A stretch of 64,000 nucleotides of DNA from Phoenix dactylifera (lineage: Eukaryota > Streptophyta > Magnoliopsida > Arecales > Arecaceae), in assembly GCF_009389715.1 (NCBI RefSeq), contig NC_052393.1, forward strand, positions 1,364,001 through 1,428,000, read 5' to 3'. The notes under the pieces are model-generated. The model saw only the letters and a program-made list of their open reading frames with translations. It ran no database searches and was not told the origin of the DNA. Shown here in pieces: positions 1 through 12,600 of this stretch; the first letter of the stretch is position 1, and every line of letters starts with the position of its first letter. The position numbers were made by a program, and so were the translations under genes.

Positions 1-1489
1 GAATTTATAATTTTAGTTGAAAATCAATTGGAGATAATTAATATGGCATGTCTTGCAAGAGTATTAATAGAAAAAATTTCCGTTCTTTCTTTTTTCTTTG
101 CAAAGTGAGGTAGCAAAAGTCTATAATTTTTTATGGTATAAGTATGACATTTAAAGTTGATTATCATTAAAATATTTTCTTTATTTTTTATAGTTTTGTT
201 TATCTTGAAATGTATTTTATTATTTTAAAAATTATTTATTTGTGATAACATGAGTTAATGAGTCATCAACCATATGAACCGTTGGCAGCAACTTGAACTA
301 CAAAATTGGTTGATGTTTGAGTAGAGTGTTTAGTGAGAAGAGAATTCTGAAGTAGATATATTGTAGATTAAGCCCTCCGACTTAATAGATTTGTGCCTTA
401 TTATTCTCTAAAATATCTGGCAGATGGTATGTAATGTATAATTTTTTATTGCCATCTATATCTATCAAGAAGACAATAAACAAGCATATTGGGCTGCGAG
501 TAGAGGAGTTAATGAAGAATTCTCCAATACCAACAATATCACTTTCTACTCTTTCCTCTCCACCATGGATACCATTTATCTTCATTTTTGAGGTTACTTG
601 ACCTCACAATGATACCAAAATAATGACTAATTTTATTGGAAACCGATTAATCTCAAGTCAAATAGAAAATATCATGGTATTTTCTTCAATTATAGAACCT
701 ATTTAGATTGATGGAGACGGTATATGTGTGAGATACGATCTCTACAATAACGATCACTACTCCATTATTGATAAAAATATCATTATTGGGATGCAATCTA
801 AAAAATAATTTTTGAATATCAACTTTGTCAAATTACTGAGGCATAGATTATAGAATGATCGACATTACTTGGATGTACAATCGATTAATATATTTCTCAT
901 TTCTATCTCTACAAAAGCCGACCTTTTCAAGGGGTTTCATCCACATTTTCCCTTTAAAGAATAGAAACTTAAGTTAAAACAATATCCATACTGCACAAGA
1001 TTTTAAGAAATATTGATATACATATATCTTATGCAAATCCTCAAAATATATTTAATTTTATGCAAGAGTAAGATCATTTTCTTTTTTCCCAACTTATAGT
1101 GAGCAAACCATGCATGGGAACATTGCACTGCAGTTGTATAAATTTAACATAAATTGCACAAATATAATATATATCTGTGGTAAGTTAGTTGGATGCATTT
1201 GGAGATCAATCTGGGGAATTTGTTTTTTTTTTTTGGGAAAATTTGTTTGGAAAGCCTTTAAACTCCCGTGTGAGATGCAGTGGGAGGGCGGACGCATCAC
1301 CGACCGGAGGGGATGCTCCAGGAGAAAGTCTTGGGGGGGCAGCCTCTACAAATCATAATCCTCGGAAGATATTAGCTGCTGGCCACAGGCGCGGGTCCAC
1401 TAAATGGACGGTCGAGATTTCCCATCGCTGTTAGGCGATCGAGGATCCACCGTCCATCATCTACGAAGGTTCGTTCCCATATCGAACGA
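1..1489. other. Intergenic flank and promoter-like region upstream of HAC gene
   Basis: I see no gene here. Bases 1 to about 1240 are AT-rich with many stops in all frames; the small ORFs have no recognisable domain. From about 1250 to 1460 the composition turns GC-richer, which in plants often marks the promoter or transcription start area of a housekeeping gene. The HAC leader follows directly. No convincing TATA box could be assigned. Confidence 0.5.
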
Positions 1490-1763
1490 GCAAACAAACT
1501 AGGATTAAAAAGAAAAAAAAAAGAAGAAAAAAAAAAACGCGAGACGACGGGATCAAAGCCGAGAAAAAGAAGAAACCCTCTCGTTCTTCTCTCTCCATCG
1601 GCGAAACGTCTCGGATCGATCGCGTGCGGGAGGACGCCGAGCTCTCCCCGGCCAAATCCCAGAACCCAAACCCTAATTCCGGTCTCTCTCTCTCTCTTCG
1701 TTCACGTTTGTTGATGAAGGATTCGGAGGAGATCGCTCCTCCCTGATTGATCATAGATTCGGG
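1490..1763 (+). other. Probable noncoding 5' exon (5' UTR) of the HAC gene
   Basis: A purine-rich tract (about 1505-1535) is followed by a GC-richer leader with CT repeats and ends at a good donor, GGG|GTGAGT, with GT at 1764. The next acceptor that joins the coding sequence is the CAG at 6571-6573, giving a first intron of about 4.8 kb. The 5' boundary is a guess: no transcript start can be read from sequence. A long first intron in the 5' UTR is common in plant housekeeping genes. Confidence 0.5.
1714..1746 (+). other. Upstream ORF in HAC leader (10 codons)
   Basis: ATG at 1714 opens a 10-codon frame that stops at TGA 1744-1746, inside the proposed first exon. If this exon is in the mRNA, scanning ribosomes meet this ATG before the main start. 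The peptide resembles nothing known to me. Confidence 0.4.
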
Positions 1764-4700
1764 GTGAGTACGTACATCCGAGGTTAATTTTTCTTCCTTT
1801 TCTTCTGTATTCGTCTGTTTTTTTGGTTATTGCGAAGAATCTTGGCTACTCTGATGATCGCCATTCTCTTCTTCCCCATCCGGGAAAAAAGGGGTTTTTT
1901 GGTGCTTTGTTTTGGCTAGCTGGAATTAGGGCTTCTTTCTGTTTTACCAATTGAGGAGTATACTTGGGATTTTTTTTTCTTGAAAATATAGCGCTGCCAA
2001 ATCATGAATTGAATCGGACTTTCTATCGTTATTTTTTTTTTCTTTTAGGTCCAGTGCTTCGATGCTTTTACTTTCTGGGATCCTGTCATTTTAACTCCAG
2101 GATCCGAAGTAGCTTAAGTTGCATTTCTTAAGTTCTAGGTGGAATTTTTTCGTGCACCATTTTGGACTTCATGATGACTGAAATAGGAAGAGCCAAGTCT
2201 AGAAAGTTATGGGGCTTCAAACCTGATTAGGTAGCGACGTCTTGAACAGGCAACCAGCACGTTGAGTCATGCTTAAAACATGCGGCAAACTTTGTATAGT
2301 ACAAGATTTTAGATTTTCTATATTGTTTCAGTGATTCCTCGCGTCAAGCTTGCCCTTGTGCTTGTTTAGGACCCTAAACAGTCCTATCAAAATCTAGCAC
2401 CAATCAGAATGTTTTCATATTTCATTGCATTCTTTGCAATCAAACTGGATCATAAGCATTATTCCTGTCTTAAACATATATTGACCTTTCAATTTGGACA
2501 AAGGCTGAACCATGTAATTCAAGACCATGGTAACAGATACAATAAGAACTATATTTCCAAGCATGCTCAGTCCAATTAGCACCATCAAACTCAGTCATGA
2601 TGTTCTTTCCAACTCTGTCATGTATACGGTCTTATTCCATGCTTCAATAAATAGCAGGTGGAGCAAAGAAGCAATCTGAATTTTGACATCCAATAAAGAA
2701 TGTAAAAATTGCTAAATTACTTGTATGCAAGTGACACTTTTTAATTTGCTAGCATGGTCATAACCAGCCAAGACTGGCACTTGTATTTGAACCATAGATT
2801 GCAGGATATGGAAAATGAGCGAATGGGAAATTTATTATGATGATTGAAAACAAAACAACCTACGGAGATGTCCTCAAAGATCTAGTTTCATGCGATCCTT
2901 AGAAAGTTGAAGCGCACTAGTTGATATGACTTTAGTTGGATAGGACTTATTACCACTTAGCTAATGAGGACTGAAGGAAGCATACAGTTTTCTTAGCTTG
3001 AGTGCCTCTTGATTCTGTCATATCATTCACTATCCAGCCGATAGAATTTCTTGCATTGCAAGATCCATCTAGCCTTTGGATTTGTCTTCACTATTCGACA
3101 TTATAACATTAACTGGGATCTAAGTATCATATACCATGCTCGTGCTAATTGTGGCCCATCACACATTTGTGCGATGCTAATCAAGATGCAAGGGTGCTGT
3201 TTCCGAGAATAGGGTTAATGTTTTTCCATGCTGTTTGGCATGCACTGGTACTGAACTACATGCATGACACGATGCTGAGCGTTGTACCATGTGTGCATCT
3301 TGCTGGTGCAGACCTATGTATTATGGTTGCTCGAGCTTTTGCTACATTGTGGAAATGAACTAACTGCCTTTTGTCTCACATTTTTATGTGCTCCTTTGCT
3401 GCAATAATGCTTTTTTATGTATGTCCTGTTCCTTATACCATCCAGTTAGACATATTTTGCAAATTGCTTTAGAATATTTTTTTTCTTCTAAATCTGATGG
3501 TGACCCACATGACCTGACAAGGGAAGAGGAACTACCACTTTCTGATTTACCACCCACATGTTGGCATTGCCTCTTTTCCAACTCCCACTTTGTGATCACG
3601 AGCACCGCCATTTCTCTTTGTCAAGATTCATGAACTTTACCATCTCTATCCTCATCACCTATGATTGCCAAGTCTCCACCTCCAGCAAATCTTATAGCTA
3701 GAATTATAGCGGCAAAGAATGGGACCTTAAAGGTACACTTGCTGTGCGGCTTGATATCATTTTCCTTTTTGCTTCTTCTTGGAGAGTAGGAGCTCATGCA
3801 AATGCATGTTTTCTAAAGATGCCACTTTGTCCTAAATTTGGCCACAATGTGCTTCACTTCATCTTCTTAACCTCGATATCCTTCAAATCTTCACTTTGTC
3901 GTCAACTATCTCGTCACCACTATCTTGTTGACTCATCTATTTCCTCCAGCATCTTGCTCTTCTCATAAGCTAATTGTTTGCGCTTTCTGTTTACTGTTTC
4001 ATTTGAAACAACATGATATATGTTGGCATCAGATTTGCCTCAGATGATGGAGAACATAGTTTAAGATTGGTTGGTCATGCTTCAACAAGAAGCTGATATA
4101 AGCACCACACGAGGTTGAACACTAACCTCCAGTAGTAGAGATTGAACCAGGTGTTAGCTATGAGTAGCTTTTGTGATTGAACAAAGTACAAAGTGGTATA
4201 AATATATTTGCCTGTATTTTATTGGACATGTGTCAACCTGTATTCTATTGGCCATACGGGTGTACTCTTGAACTGAATACATGATACATGTGACTGCTGA
4301 GCACAGGTAGTGATTGAATTGACAGATGCAGTTTACTGATTGTTTTATGTATTTGTATACAATGTATTATGCTGCATATATTTCTGTACATTGTACTTGA
4401 AAATATAATAAGTACTTGGTTCATGAGTGCAAGAATGCTGGTTTTTGTGGATTCAAGGCATTGATAGGGTGTTAAAATGTGCCTATCTCAAACATTTAAT
4501 AAGATGTTACCACATAATTGAAATGTTTTTACAATATAGTAAATACAATTAACGTAAAATGCACATTCAAGCAGCCAATGAACAATGTGGGGTTGTTATG
4601 TACCTCCATTACAGCTGTTTCAATGATGTGATATGTGTATTTGAATAAGTGCATATTTATTAACGTGTAAATATTTCTTTTTTAAATACTACGTAATAGT

Positions 4701-6573
4701 TAATGTTCAAATTGCATATTTGTTGTTTTGCAGATAACAACATTATTTAAATCACTAAAGAACAAACTTTATGCCATTATTCCCAGAATCTAATCATACT
4801 TTTTCTAGCCCGTTAGTTCAAAAAAGTTGTTTGCAAATCTTTTGATTTCAATACCATATTTAGATTTTTCATAAGATTGAATTTCTTTTTTTGGCTCATG
4901 GAAATGGATCTCTTGCAGTTGAGGCTATTTATCTTAAAAAGGGCACTCAATTAAGATAGGTTTCAACTCTTTGGGAAGATGATTTGTTTTATGATGGTGG
5001 TTTTTTGATTGATTATCATAAGTAAATCCCAGTAACACTTATTGTTATCTTTTGTTTTACATAGAAATCTTTGGAGCTGAAGGCTAAACATTACTAGTTG
5101 ATGATTTCAAGGAGCTCTACTTACTCTCCTTTAAGACCATGTTGGACCAACTTCGAGGCTTCATTGATTTCCTTATGCTTTTTTATCCGAGATCTGCATT
5201 TTGAAGTAGGAAATGCTGGTACATTGAACATGCACAAACTTATCCACACTTCTACAAAACCTATATATGTCAATAAAGAAACCAAGGTTACGCCATGTAG
5301 TTCTATTCTTGTCACATAAAAATCGACATCTTTAATTTGCTAAATGAAACATTGTTCAAATATGGTAACCAAAAAGAGTGGGGAATTGTTTACCATCGTT
5401 AAGAGCCTCTTGATTTGGTCCATAATGTTACCATCAATTGTGCCAGCAGTCAGTGCCTTCTTATCATATTACAGCCTCATTATTAATCAAGTAGTATGAC
5501 CAATTTTTAGACCTCTTTTAAGCGAAATCTTAAGTGGCATATCCGTCATAATTCTTAAAATTTTATAAAAATCTGTAAGAGAATGTCATCGGATAAGTTT
5601 TCCCTACTGATTTAGATTGTATATGGTGTTTTGAGCTTGTTGATTTAGTCTTGTGTGAATTCATCATTAATCTCAACAAAGTGGTGCCTCACATTTGTAA
5701 CCAGAAGCACCACCACTCAATTAAAGTAATAGGAACACAATTAATCCCAAATGGATTCTATACTAGGTTATTATGTATTTCTTAGAATTTTGTTGGAATC
5801 TACAGTGAATTGTGTTGAAAGCCATTGACTCTGAATTGCATGGCAAATAGTTTTCCCTGACCTATTTTTCCCTCTTCACATCGGATGGTAAGCAAGAAAA
5901 AGAGATTTTCCACATGCAATGCATGTGCATGGCCTAGTATTACCCTAGTGCACAAAATTCAACTTACTTCCCCAGTCATGCTAATTTAAGGTCTTGTGGA
6001 TTCGCTCATTTATGTGGTTCTTTTAGCATTTTAACTCAGGCATTACACATACCTCACTAGAAATATTTAAATATTGCATATTGATGTTGTTAAATTATGA
6101 AATATCTGAATATTTCATAAGAGTCCAGCGTGCACGTGCTGGACTCTGGGGCTTTCCCATTATATAGTAGTAGATGTCAAGAGATCAAGTGAAAGGCTCA
6201 TTATAGGATAATCATTAGGAGTGTCTGAGGGGCCAGAAACAGGAAGTGATTATTTTATGAAAAGTTTAGAGCGATCAACCTTATATATCCTTCCAACCAA
6301 GCAATTTTCTTATTTATGTAATGGTGTATGAAGAAAGAAGGTTCATGTTATATAACTTAATTTTGTTTCTACTCAATACTAAGCTATCCTAAGATTATTG
6401 CCTTAATAAATTATTGCAATTTCTACCCTTACTGCATATTTTTGGATTTAACACTACGGTATATTTGTAAGCTTGGTTTAAGAGTTACTTGCATTTGTTA
6501 TCTGTAGCCTTCATTTTTTTCCCTCTGCGTTTGTGCTGAAGATGCTAGCAATGATATTTTTATTTCTTTTCAG
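1764..6573 (+). other. HAC intron 1
   Basis: About 4.8 kb between donor GT at 1764 and acceptor CAG at 6571-6573. It is AT-rich, with no ORF that looks coding. I searched it for an exon encoding the KIX-like N-terminal region usual in plant HAC proteins and found none. A 28 bp hairpin sits at 6120-6147. Two short similar blocks around 4215-4255 (a CCTGTATT-TATTGG phrase twice) suggest a small tandem repeat. Confidence 0.5.
6120..6147. repeat. Perfect-arm inverted repeat with a CACGTG centre
   Basis: Ten-base arms (AGAGTCCAGC and its complement) flank an 8-base centre GTGCACGT, so the middle contains CACGTG, the plant G-box core. It is a short GC-rich island in AT-rich intron DNA. It could be a regulatory site or the remnant of a foldback element; nothing decides between them. 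Confidence 0.45.
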
Positions 6574-6639
6574 CGATTCTTTTGAATATCTGAGGCTACT
6601 GTAGCATCTTCATTCACTTTCTTAGCTGGTCTCCATACC

Positions 6640-6672
6640 ATGCACGTGTTTTTGCAATTAGTGACTGTATGA
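6640..6672 (+). other. Upstream ORF overlapping the HAC start codon
   Basis: ATG at 6640 opens a 10-codon frame whose stop TGA (6670-6672) overlaps the main ATG (6669-6671) as ATGA. It lies in the leader part of the second exon. Such an arrangement could modulate translation of the main frame by reinitiation or leaky scanning. It exists only if 6669 is the true start and the acceptor at 6573 is used. Confidence 0.45.
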
Positions 6673-9600
6673 GTATGGCGATGGGGACGAGTGAGCAGCA
6701 TTTACCGGCTATATTAGAGAATATGCCTAACAGTAATCAGCCTTTGACTCATCATATATCATCTTCCTCGGCCATTGGTACCATGATACCAACACCTGGT
6801 ATGCCCCAAGGTGGATGCGCAAACTTGGTAGTTTCTTGTTCTTCTGACAGTTCTATTATTACTACTGTTGGTGCTGGTATGGTGCCACGGACCACAGTCG
6901 GCTCAGGAACCTTGCTACCGACTGCAAATGGATCAGCTGGTTTAAAACGCAATCCTTCGCTGAATGCTGTCAATGGTAATTATAGTTTTGTACATCATTA
7001 CCACATGCTTTTAATGTAATTATACAATCTTAGGCTAATGGTGACTGTATTTGGTTGTGTAGGGCCAGGTCTCAATGGGTACCAGACTGCCAATGCTGCT
7101 GTTGGGTCTGGCGGTGGAAATAGTATAATATCGTCAATTGGCATGGTACAACAGTCAAGTCAGATGATTCCAACTCCGGGTTTGTCAAGTCAGATGATTC
7201 CAACTCCTGGTTTTAATAATTCAGTGCCACTTATGAGTTCTGATTGTTCAAATGGAGGTGCATTTTCTAGAGCCCAGACTACTACTGTCTCAAACCAACA
7301 GAGACAAAAGCAATACATTGCCAATCAAAATAGGCGTGTATTGCATAGTCTTGGAGGCCCAATAGGAGCTGGAATGAGGTCCAACATTCAGCACAAGCCT
7401 TCTCTTTATGGGTTTCCAAATGGAGTCATGGTTGGTGGCTTAGGGTTGGTAGGTAGTAACATGCAACTGGTGAATGGGCCTGCAGTGTCTGAGGGATACC
7501 TAAGTACTGCATCTTATAGTAGCTCCGCAGAGCAGCATTTTGATCAGCAACACCACCAACCAATGATATCGAGTAAACTCTTCCTCCTTTCCTTGCCCTT
7601 ATCCTCACAGATGTTGCGTTCGTGCTTTTGTCTGTGCAAGCTTCCTAGTTGCTTATGGCCTTCTCGTGTGCTTTATCTGCTTGCTTGTGCTTTGTTCTTG
7701 TTGTTGTAATTGTTGATTATTTTGTCAATGTCAGAATTTTCATTAACATTCTTGCTTTTACAGCATCATCATCACAACAGATGTTACCTATAACAGGTGA
7801 TGGATATACATCAGTTTCAGAAAACATGTGTGGCACTGCATCATCTGCTTTCTCTAGTATGAATAACCAAAATATGAACTCCACAACCTTGCGTTCCAAA
7901 TTACTGCTAGGTCAACATCCAAATTTGGAATCGATGCAACAGACTGCACATATAAAACCTCAAATTCTTGATCATTCACAGAGGATGAATTTCCAGTCAC
8001 CTCAGTCAACTAGAGAGCAGATTATGCTGTCACAGCATCAAATGCAAAATTTTAAGCACCTTCAGCTCCAACAGCAGTCTAACCAGCATTATGCAAGGAT
8101 TGCTCAAAACCAGCAGCCTCAACAGCGGCAGCAGCACCAGCAACTTATTTCAAAGACTGATGTGCTGCAGTCCTCTATGACTCCTAGTCTTGAAGGACAG
8201 CTTATGCCAGACCAAGGTCTTGATTCCCATAACGATTTGTTGCTCCCACAAGCTGCTGAGCGGTTTGATTTTTCAGAATTAGGAAGTCGGTACTGCCGGG
8301 GCACTTCCAATGGTGAACATTCTAAGGGTGCTGAGTTGGTTGGTCTGTTACCTCAAGATTTCCCTCCCTCCTTTTCACAGGGTTCAGAACTGCTGTTGCC
8401 TCCACATCGACAGACTTCTGGATCTGTAAATGAGTTTAGTTGCCTCTTTAATGGACCACAATCTGATGCACTCCAGCATGGCAATTGGCAGCCTCAACAA
8501 ATACAGAAACTTCAAATGGGAGATAAGTCTTCCTTTGGACAGTTCATTGTGGAGGAATTTCATCAGAGAATAACAGAACAGGAGGAAGCTCAACAATCTT
8601 GTTTCTCCCCGGAGGGTTCTATCAATGGTCATGCTGCTGTTACAAAAAGTGCTGCATTGTCAAAATCTTCAAGTGGGGTCCATTGTGGACCTGGAAAAAG
8701 TACAAATGAACAAAACTATTACAACCAAAGGAGGTGGATTTTGTTTTTGCTCCATGCTCGTCGGTGTTCGGCTACAAAGGGAGCATGCAAAGAAGTCAAC
8801 TGTATAACAGTTCAGAAGCTATGGATTCATATGCAAACTTGTAATAATGAAAAATGTAATTACCCTCGCTGCTGTAAGTCTAGAAAACTTTATCAGCACT
8901 ATCGTGTTTGCCGTGCAGTAGATTGTCCCGTCTGTGTTCCTGTAAGGGATTTTATAGCAGCCAACTGTAAGACAAAGACTTGTCCTCCAGCAGATACTGA
9001 TTGTGCAAATCAGGTGAATGGCTCTTGGAGAACTTCTGATGATGCAGGTGCCGACAGGTTGACGTGTAAGTTGCGTAGATTGCCTGTTGAAACTTCTGAT
9101 GATCCACAATCTCTGTCAAAACGTGTGAAGATGCACCATAATCTCCCCTCAGTTGTACCAAAGAGGGAAAAATTTTCAGTTTCTGGTCCCCTTGTGAATC
9201 ACTCTCATACTTTCCAGGAGGGACATCCCCAAGAGTGCCAACAGGCTGAGACAGCCGTGACTATTAAGTCTGAGGTCATTGAAATGAAGCCTGACTCATC
9301 CATAGGTTTTGGACAACAAAATTCTCCTGTATGTAGCAACATAATTGGTGATGATTCAATGAATGCACATGCTGCAAAGCCTGATAGTGAAAGTCTTCTC
9401 CAAAATGAAGTTGATGGTTGTGCCAACCAAGAAACCAATCTGGCTGAGAAAGAGATTGACCAGACTAAGATAAAAGCTGAAAAGGAAGGAAATGCCGCAC
9501 CAATTGATCCTGGAAGTGGAAGTAAATCAGGTAAACCAAAGATAAAAGGTGTATCTTTGACTGAACTGTTCACCCCGGAGCAGATCAGGGAACACATAAC

Positions 9601-12600
9601 CAGTCTGAGGCAATGGGTTGGCCAGGTTAGCTATTTTATCAGATATTCCGTCTCTTTTCATCTATAATAATTTATCTATTGCGTTTAGGGTCTATCTAAT
9701 GCCTTTTTTTTCACTGGTATGCTATTTGTTCTTGATCCATTCAGACACATCAGAAATGCAGTTATCTTTATTTTTAGTTTCCTCTAAGTTTGTTCCTGGT
9801 GTTTAAAACAGTTTTAAACTCTCTCTCTCTCCCCCCTCCCTCTCAGCTCCTGTCGGTTCATAACGAGAATAGTTAAATTTTGATTTGATGGGTTATTCCC
9901 CTTAGTACTATGCATAGAAGGGGGTGCCATATGAGATGAAAATCTCACTGGATGATTGAGTGGGGTCACTGCTCTAAGTTCAGGTGGTCAAATCTTTCCC
10001 CAACCTTGTCCTCCTTTAGGGATCTGCTCCAGGTGCGTGTCTTTCGATGCTTGCTTTCTTAGTAAGCCTATAGCCTTAGCCCTAGCTTCAACTTCTTTGT
10101 AAGTCTCTTTCATCGTCTCTCTCTCCATGCATGTATGTGCATGTTTTGACCAGTACAGAGCTAACCTTATTGGTGATTTGAGATTTTTCAATATGGGGAT
10201 ATTAGACGACTAGGCTAGCATTTATAGAATTTCAGTCAAAGAATTCAGTTAATGATGTTTGGAGCTGAGAAGTTGCAGTGTTTCTATTATGTTAGAATTA
10301 AGTCATCAAACTGTAGCAAAAGGATTGGTTGTTGAACAGATTTATGGACAATTAACTAGCTTAGAAGTACACTCCCTCCATTTGGGGTTTCTTATCCTGC
10401 AGATATAGGCCTTTGTGTGTCATGACTCACGATCTAACAAGTGTATCTTTACAGTTGCTGCATGGCGGGTTCTCTCTAGAGGGGTGAAAGAGAGGTTATG
10501 GGGCAGTAAGCAACTTGTTAAACATACAAACTTTGTAAAACTAGGGAATTGGGTAAGGTTTGGATTAATGGACAAAAATTATGAGTATTGCACTTTTGGT
10601 AAATGCTCATGAAGACTTGTTGAGGAAGGCTATATGCTCAGAGAGTTATGGGGTTCAAGCAACCTTTGCTAGGAGGCACCTTACTGGTGATGTATGTTGG
10701 TAGGTACCTATGCTTCAATTTGTTTTCCAATAGTTTGACGTAAATATAGGGAAAAGAAGAGAGGGTACATAAATGGGACTATGGGAGGCTGGTTTGCTCC
10801 ATTCACACATTATATCCAGATATTGGTGTTGAATGCTAATGGTGGGAAAGAATGAATCTTTGGAACTGCATTCTTGATCTAGGCTATCCAATGCGCTACC
10901 CTGACATCCTTAAGTGCTATTTAAATTGTTATTGATTTTGGTAAATTGTTATTTAACTTGTAGGAGGTAGTTAATGAGATTCATGAGTTTTGGGTGCACT
11001 TGGCATCCCATCCATGGACCAGGAACTGATCCCAATCTCTAGGTCTCATATCCTTAGCTTGACAGAGCTCTAGTAGAGTTCGTTACGGGTCTCCAGTAGT
11101 TCCTGCCCGATATCCTTTACTCTATAATTAAATATCAGCTCTATACCTTCTATTATGTTCAGGCATTCATGAGAAGAAGGAGGGGGGGGGGGGGGGGCTG
11201 CTTTTTTCGTGTGTTCTCTTGTCTTGAAGAGAATCTGTAAGTACTATGATACTTGATAGACATGCCATCGCTGCTCTTCCAACAGAGGAAAACGACATAA
11301 ATTTGGCAGATGTGAAGATGTACTTAACATATTGCATGCACTACATTTTCATTTTTTTTTTAAATTTAGCATTTGACTGTTGCATGATGCCAGAGGTCAT
11401 CTAGTATTATCCTTTTACCAGAATTTCATTACTTTTTTCATATTCATCTTTTATTTTTTTCTTTTTTTTAACCCCCTTTTTGGTTCACAGAGTAAAGCCA
11501 AAGCTGAGAAGAATCAAGCACTGGAACATTCGATGAGTGAAAACTCATGTCAGTTGTGTGCAGTGGAAAAGCTCACATTTGAACCCCCTCCAATATATTG
11601 CACACCATGTGGTGCTCGCATTAAGAGGAATGCAATGTATTATACCATAGGGAGTGGTGATACTCGGCACTACTTCTGTATCCCATGTAATAATGAGGCT
11701 CGTGGTGACACTATTGAGGTTGATGGCACTGTATTCCCAAAGGCCAGGCTTGAAAAGAAGAGAAATGATGAAGAAACTGAAGAATGGGTAAATCCATACT
11801 TCTCACTGGGAGGTTTTGCATGCGTTTTCTTTTTAGGGGGGTTGGGGGGGGGGTGGTGAGGGGAGAGATTGAGGCAATAAATTGCACATGCAATTACTTA
11901 TTACTGTCTTTGCCCATTGCAGTGGGTTCAATGTGATAAATGTGAAGCCTGGCAACATCAAATATGTGCTCTTTTTAATGGCCGAAGAAATGATGGAGGA
12001 CAAGCAGAATATACTTGCCCTAATTGTCACACAGAGGAGGTAGAAAAAGGAGAACGCAAGCCTTTACCACAAAATGCTGTTCTTGGTGCAATAGATTTGC
12101 CAAGAACTATTCTTAGTGATCACATAGAGCAACGACTTTTTAGACGACTCAAGCAGGAGAGGCAAGACAGGGCAAGGCATCTGGGAAAAACTTTTGATGA
12201 GGTAATTTTGATTTAGGTGGCATCATAACGACATTGATTTTATTTCCAATGAACCTGATACCAGATTTGATGTGCATGCTATTGTTATGTACAGTATCTG
12301 AATGTTCATATGAGTTATCCGCAGTTTAGCCTCATCAGTTTCTTGCATTTTAAAGCCCCGATCTACTACATTTCCTTTCTTTTATGCTCCTGTCAAAATA
12401 TTTCTAAGGATGCTTGTCTATACCAATCAGACTGACACTCCAAATAAAAATTTCACCAAATTAAAATGATGTGGCATGCCTATATAATAGCAGACTATAT
12501 ACGTTGTCTAAATCAGCTGGATGTTATAACTTTTAAAAAATGCTACTATTATATGCCAATGCTTCACACAAGAAAGGAATTGCAAGCTAGATATTCTGTC

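Noticed and set aside
382-585. 67-codon minus-strand ORF in the left flank
   Set aside because: Composition is plausible for protein, but it has no recognisable domain and sits in AT-rich DNA full of stops. It might be a fragment of an old transposon; not supported enough to list.
3149-3358. 69-codon ORF in HAC intron 1 as a possible missing N-terminal exon
   Set aside because: The sequence has no similarity to the HAC KIX-like region and no suitable splice phases.
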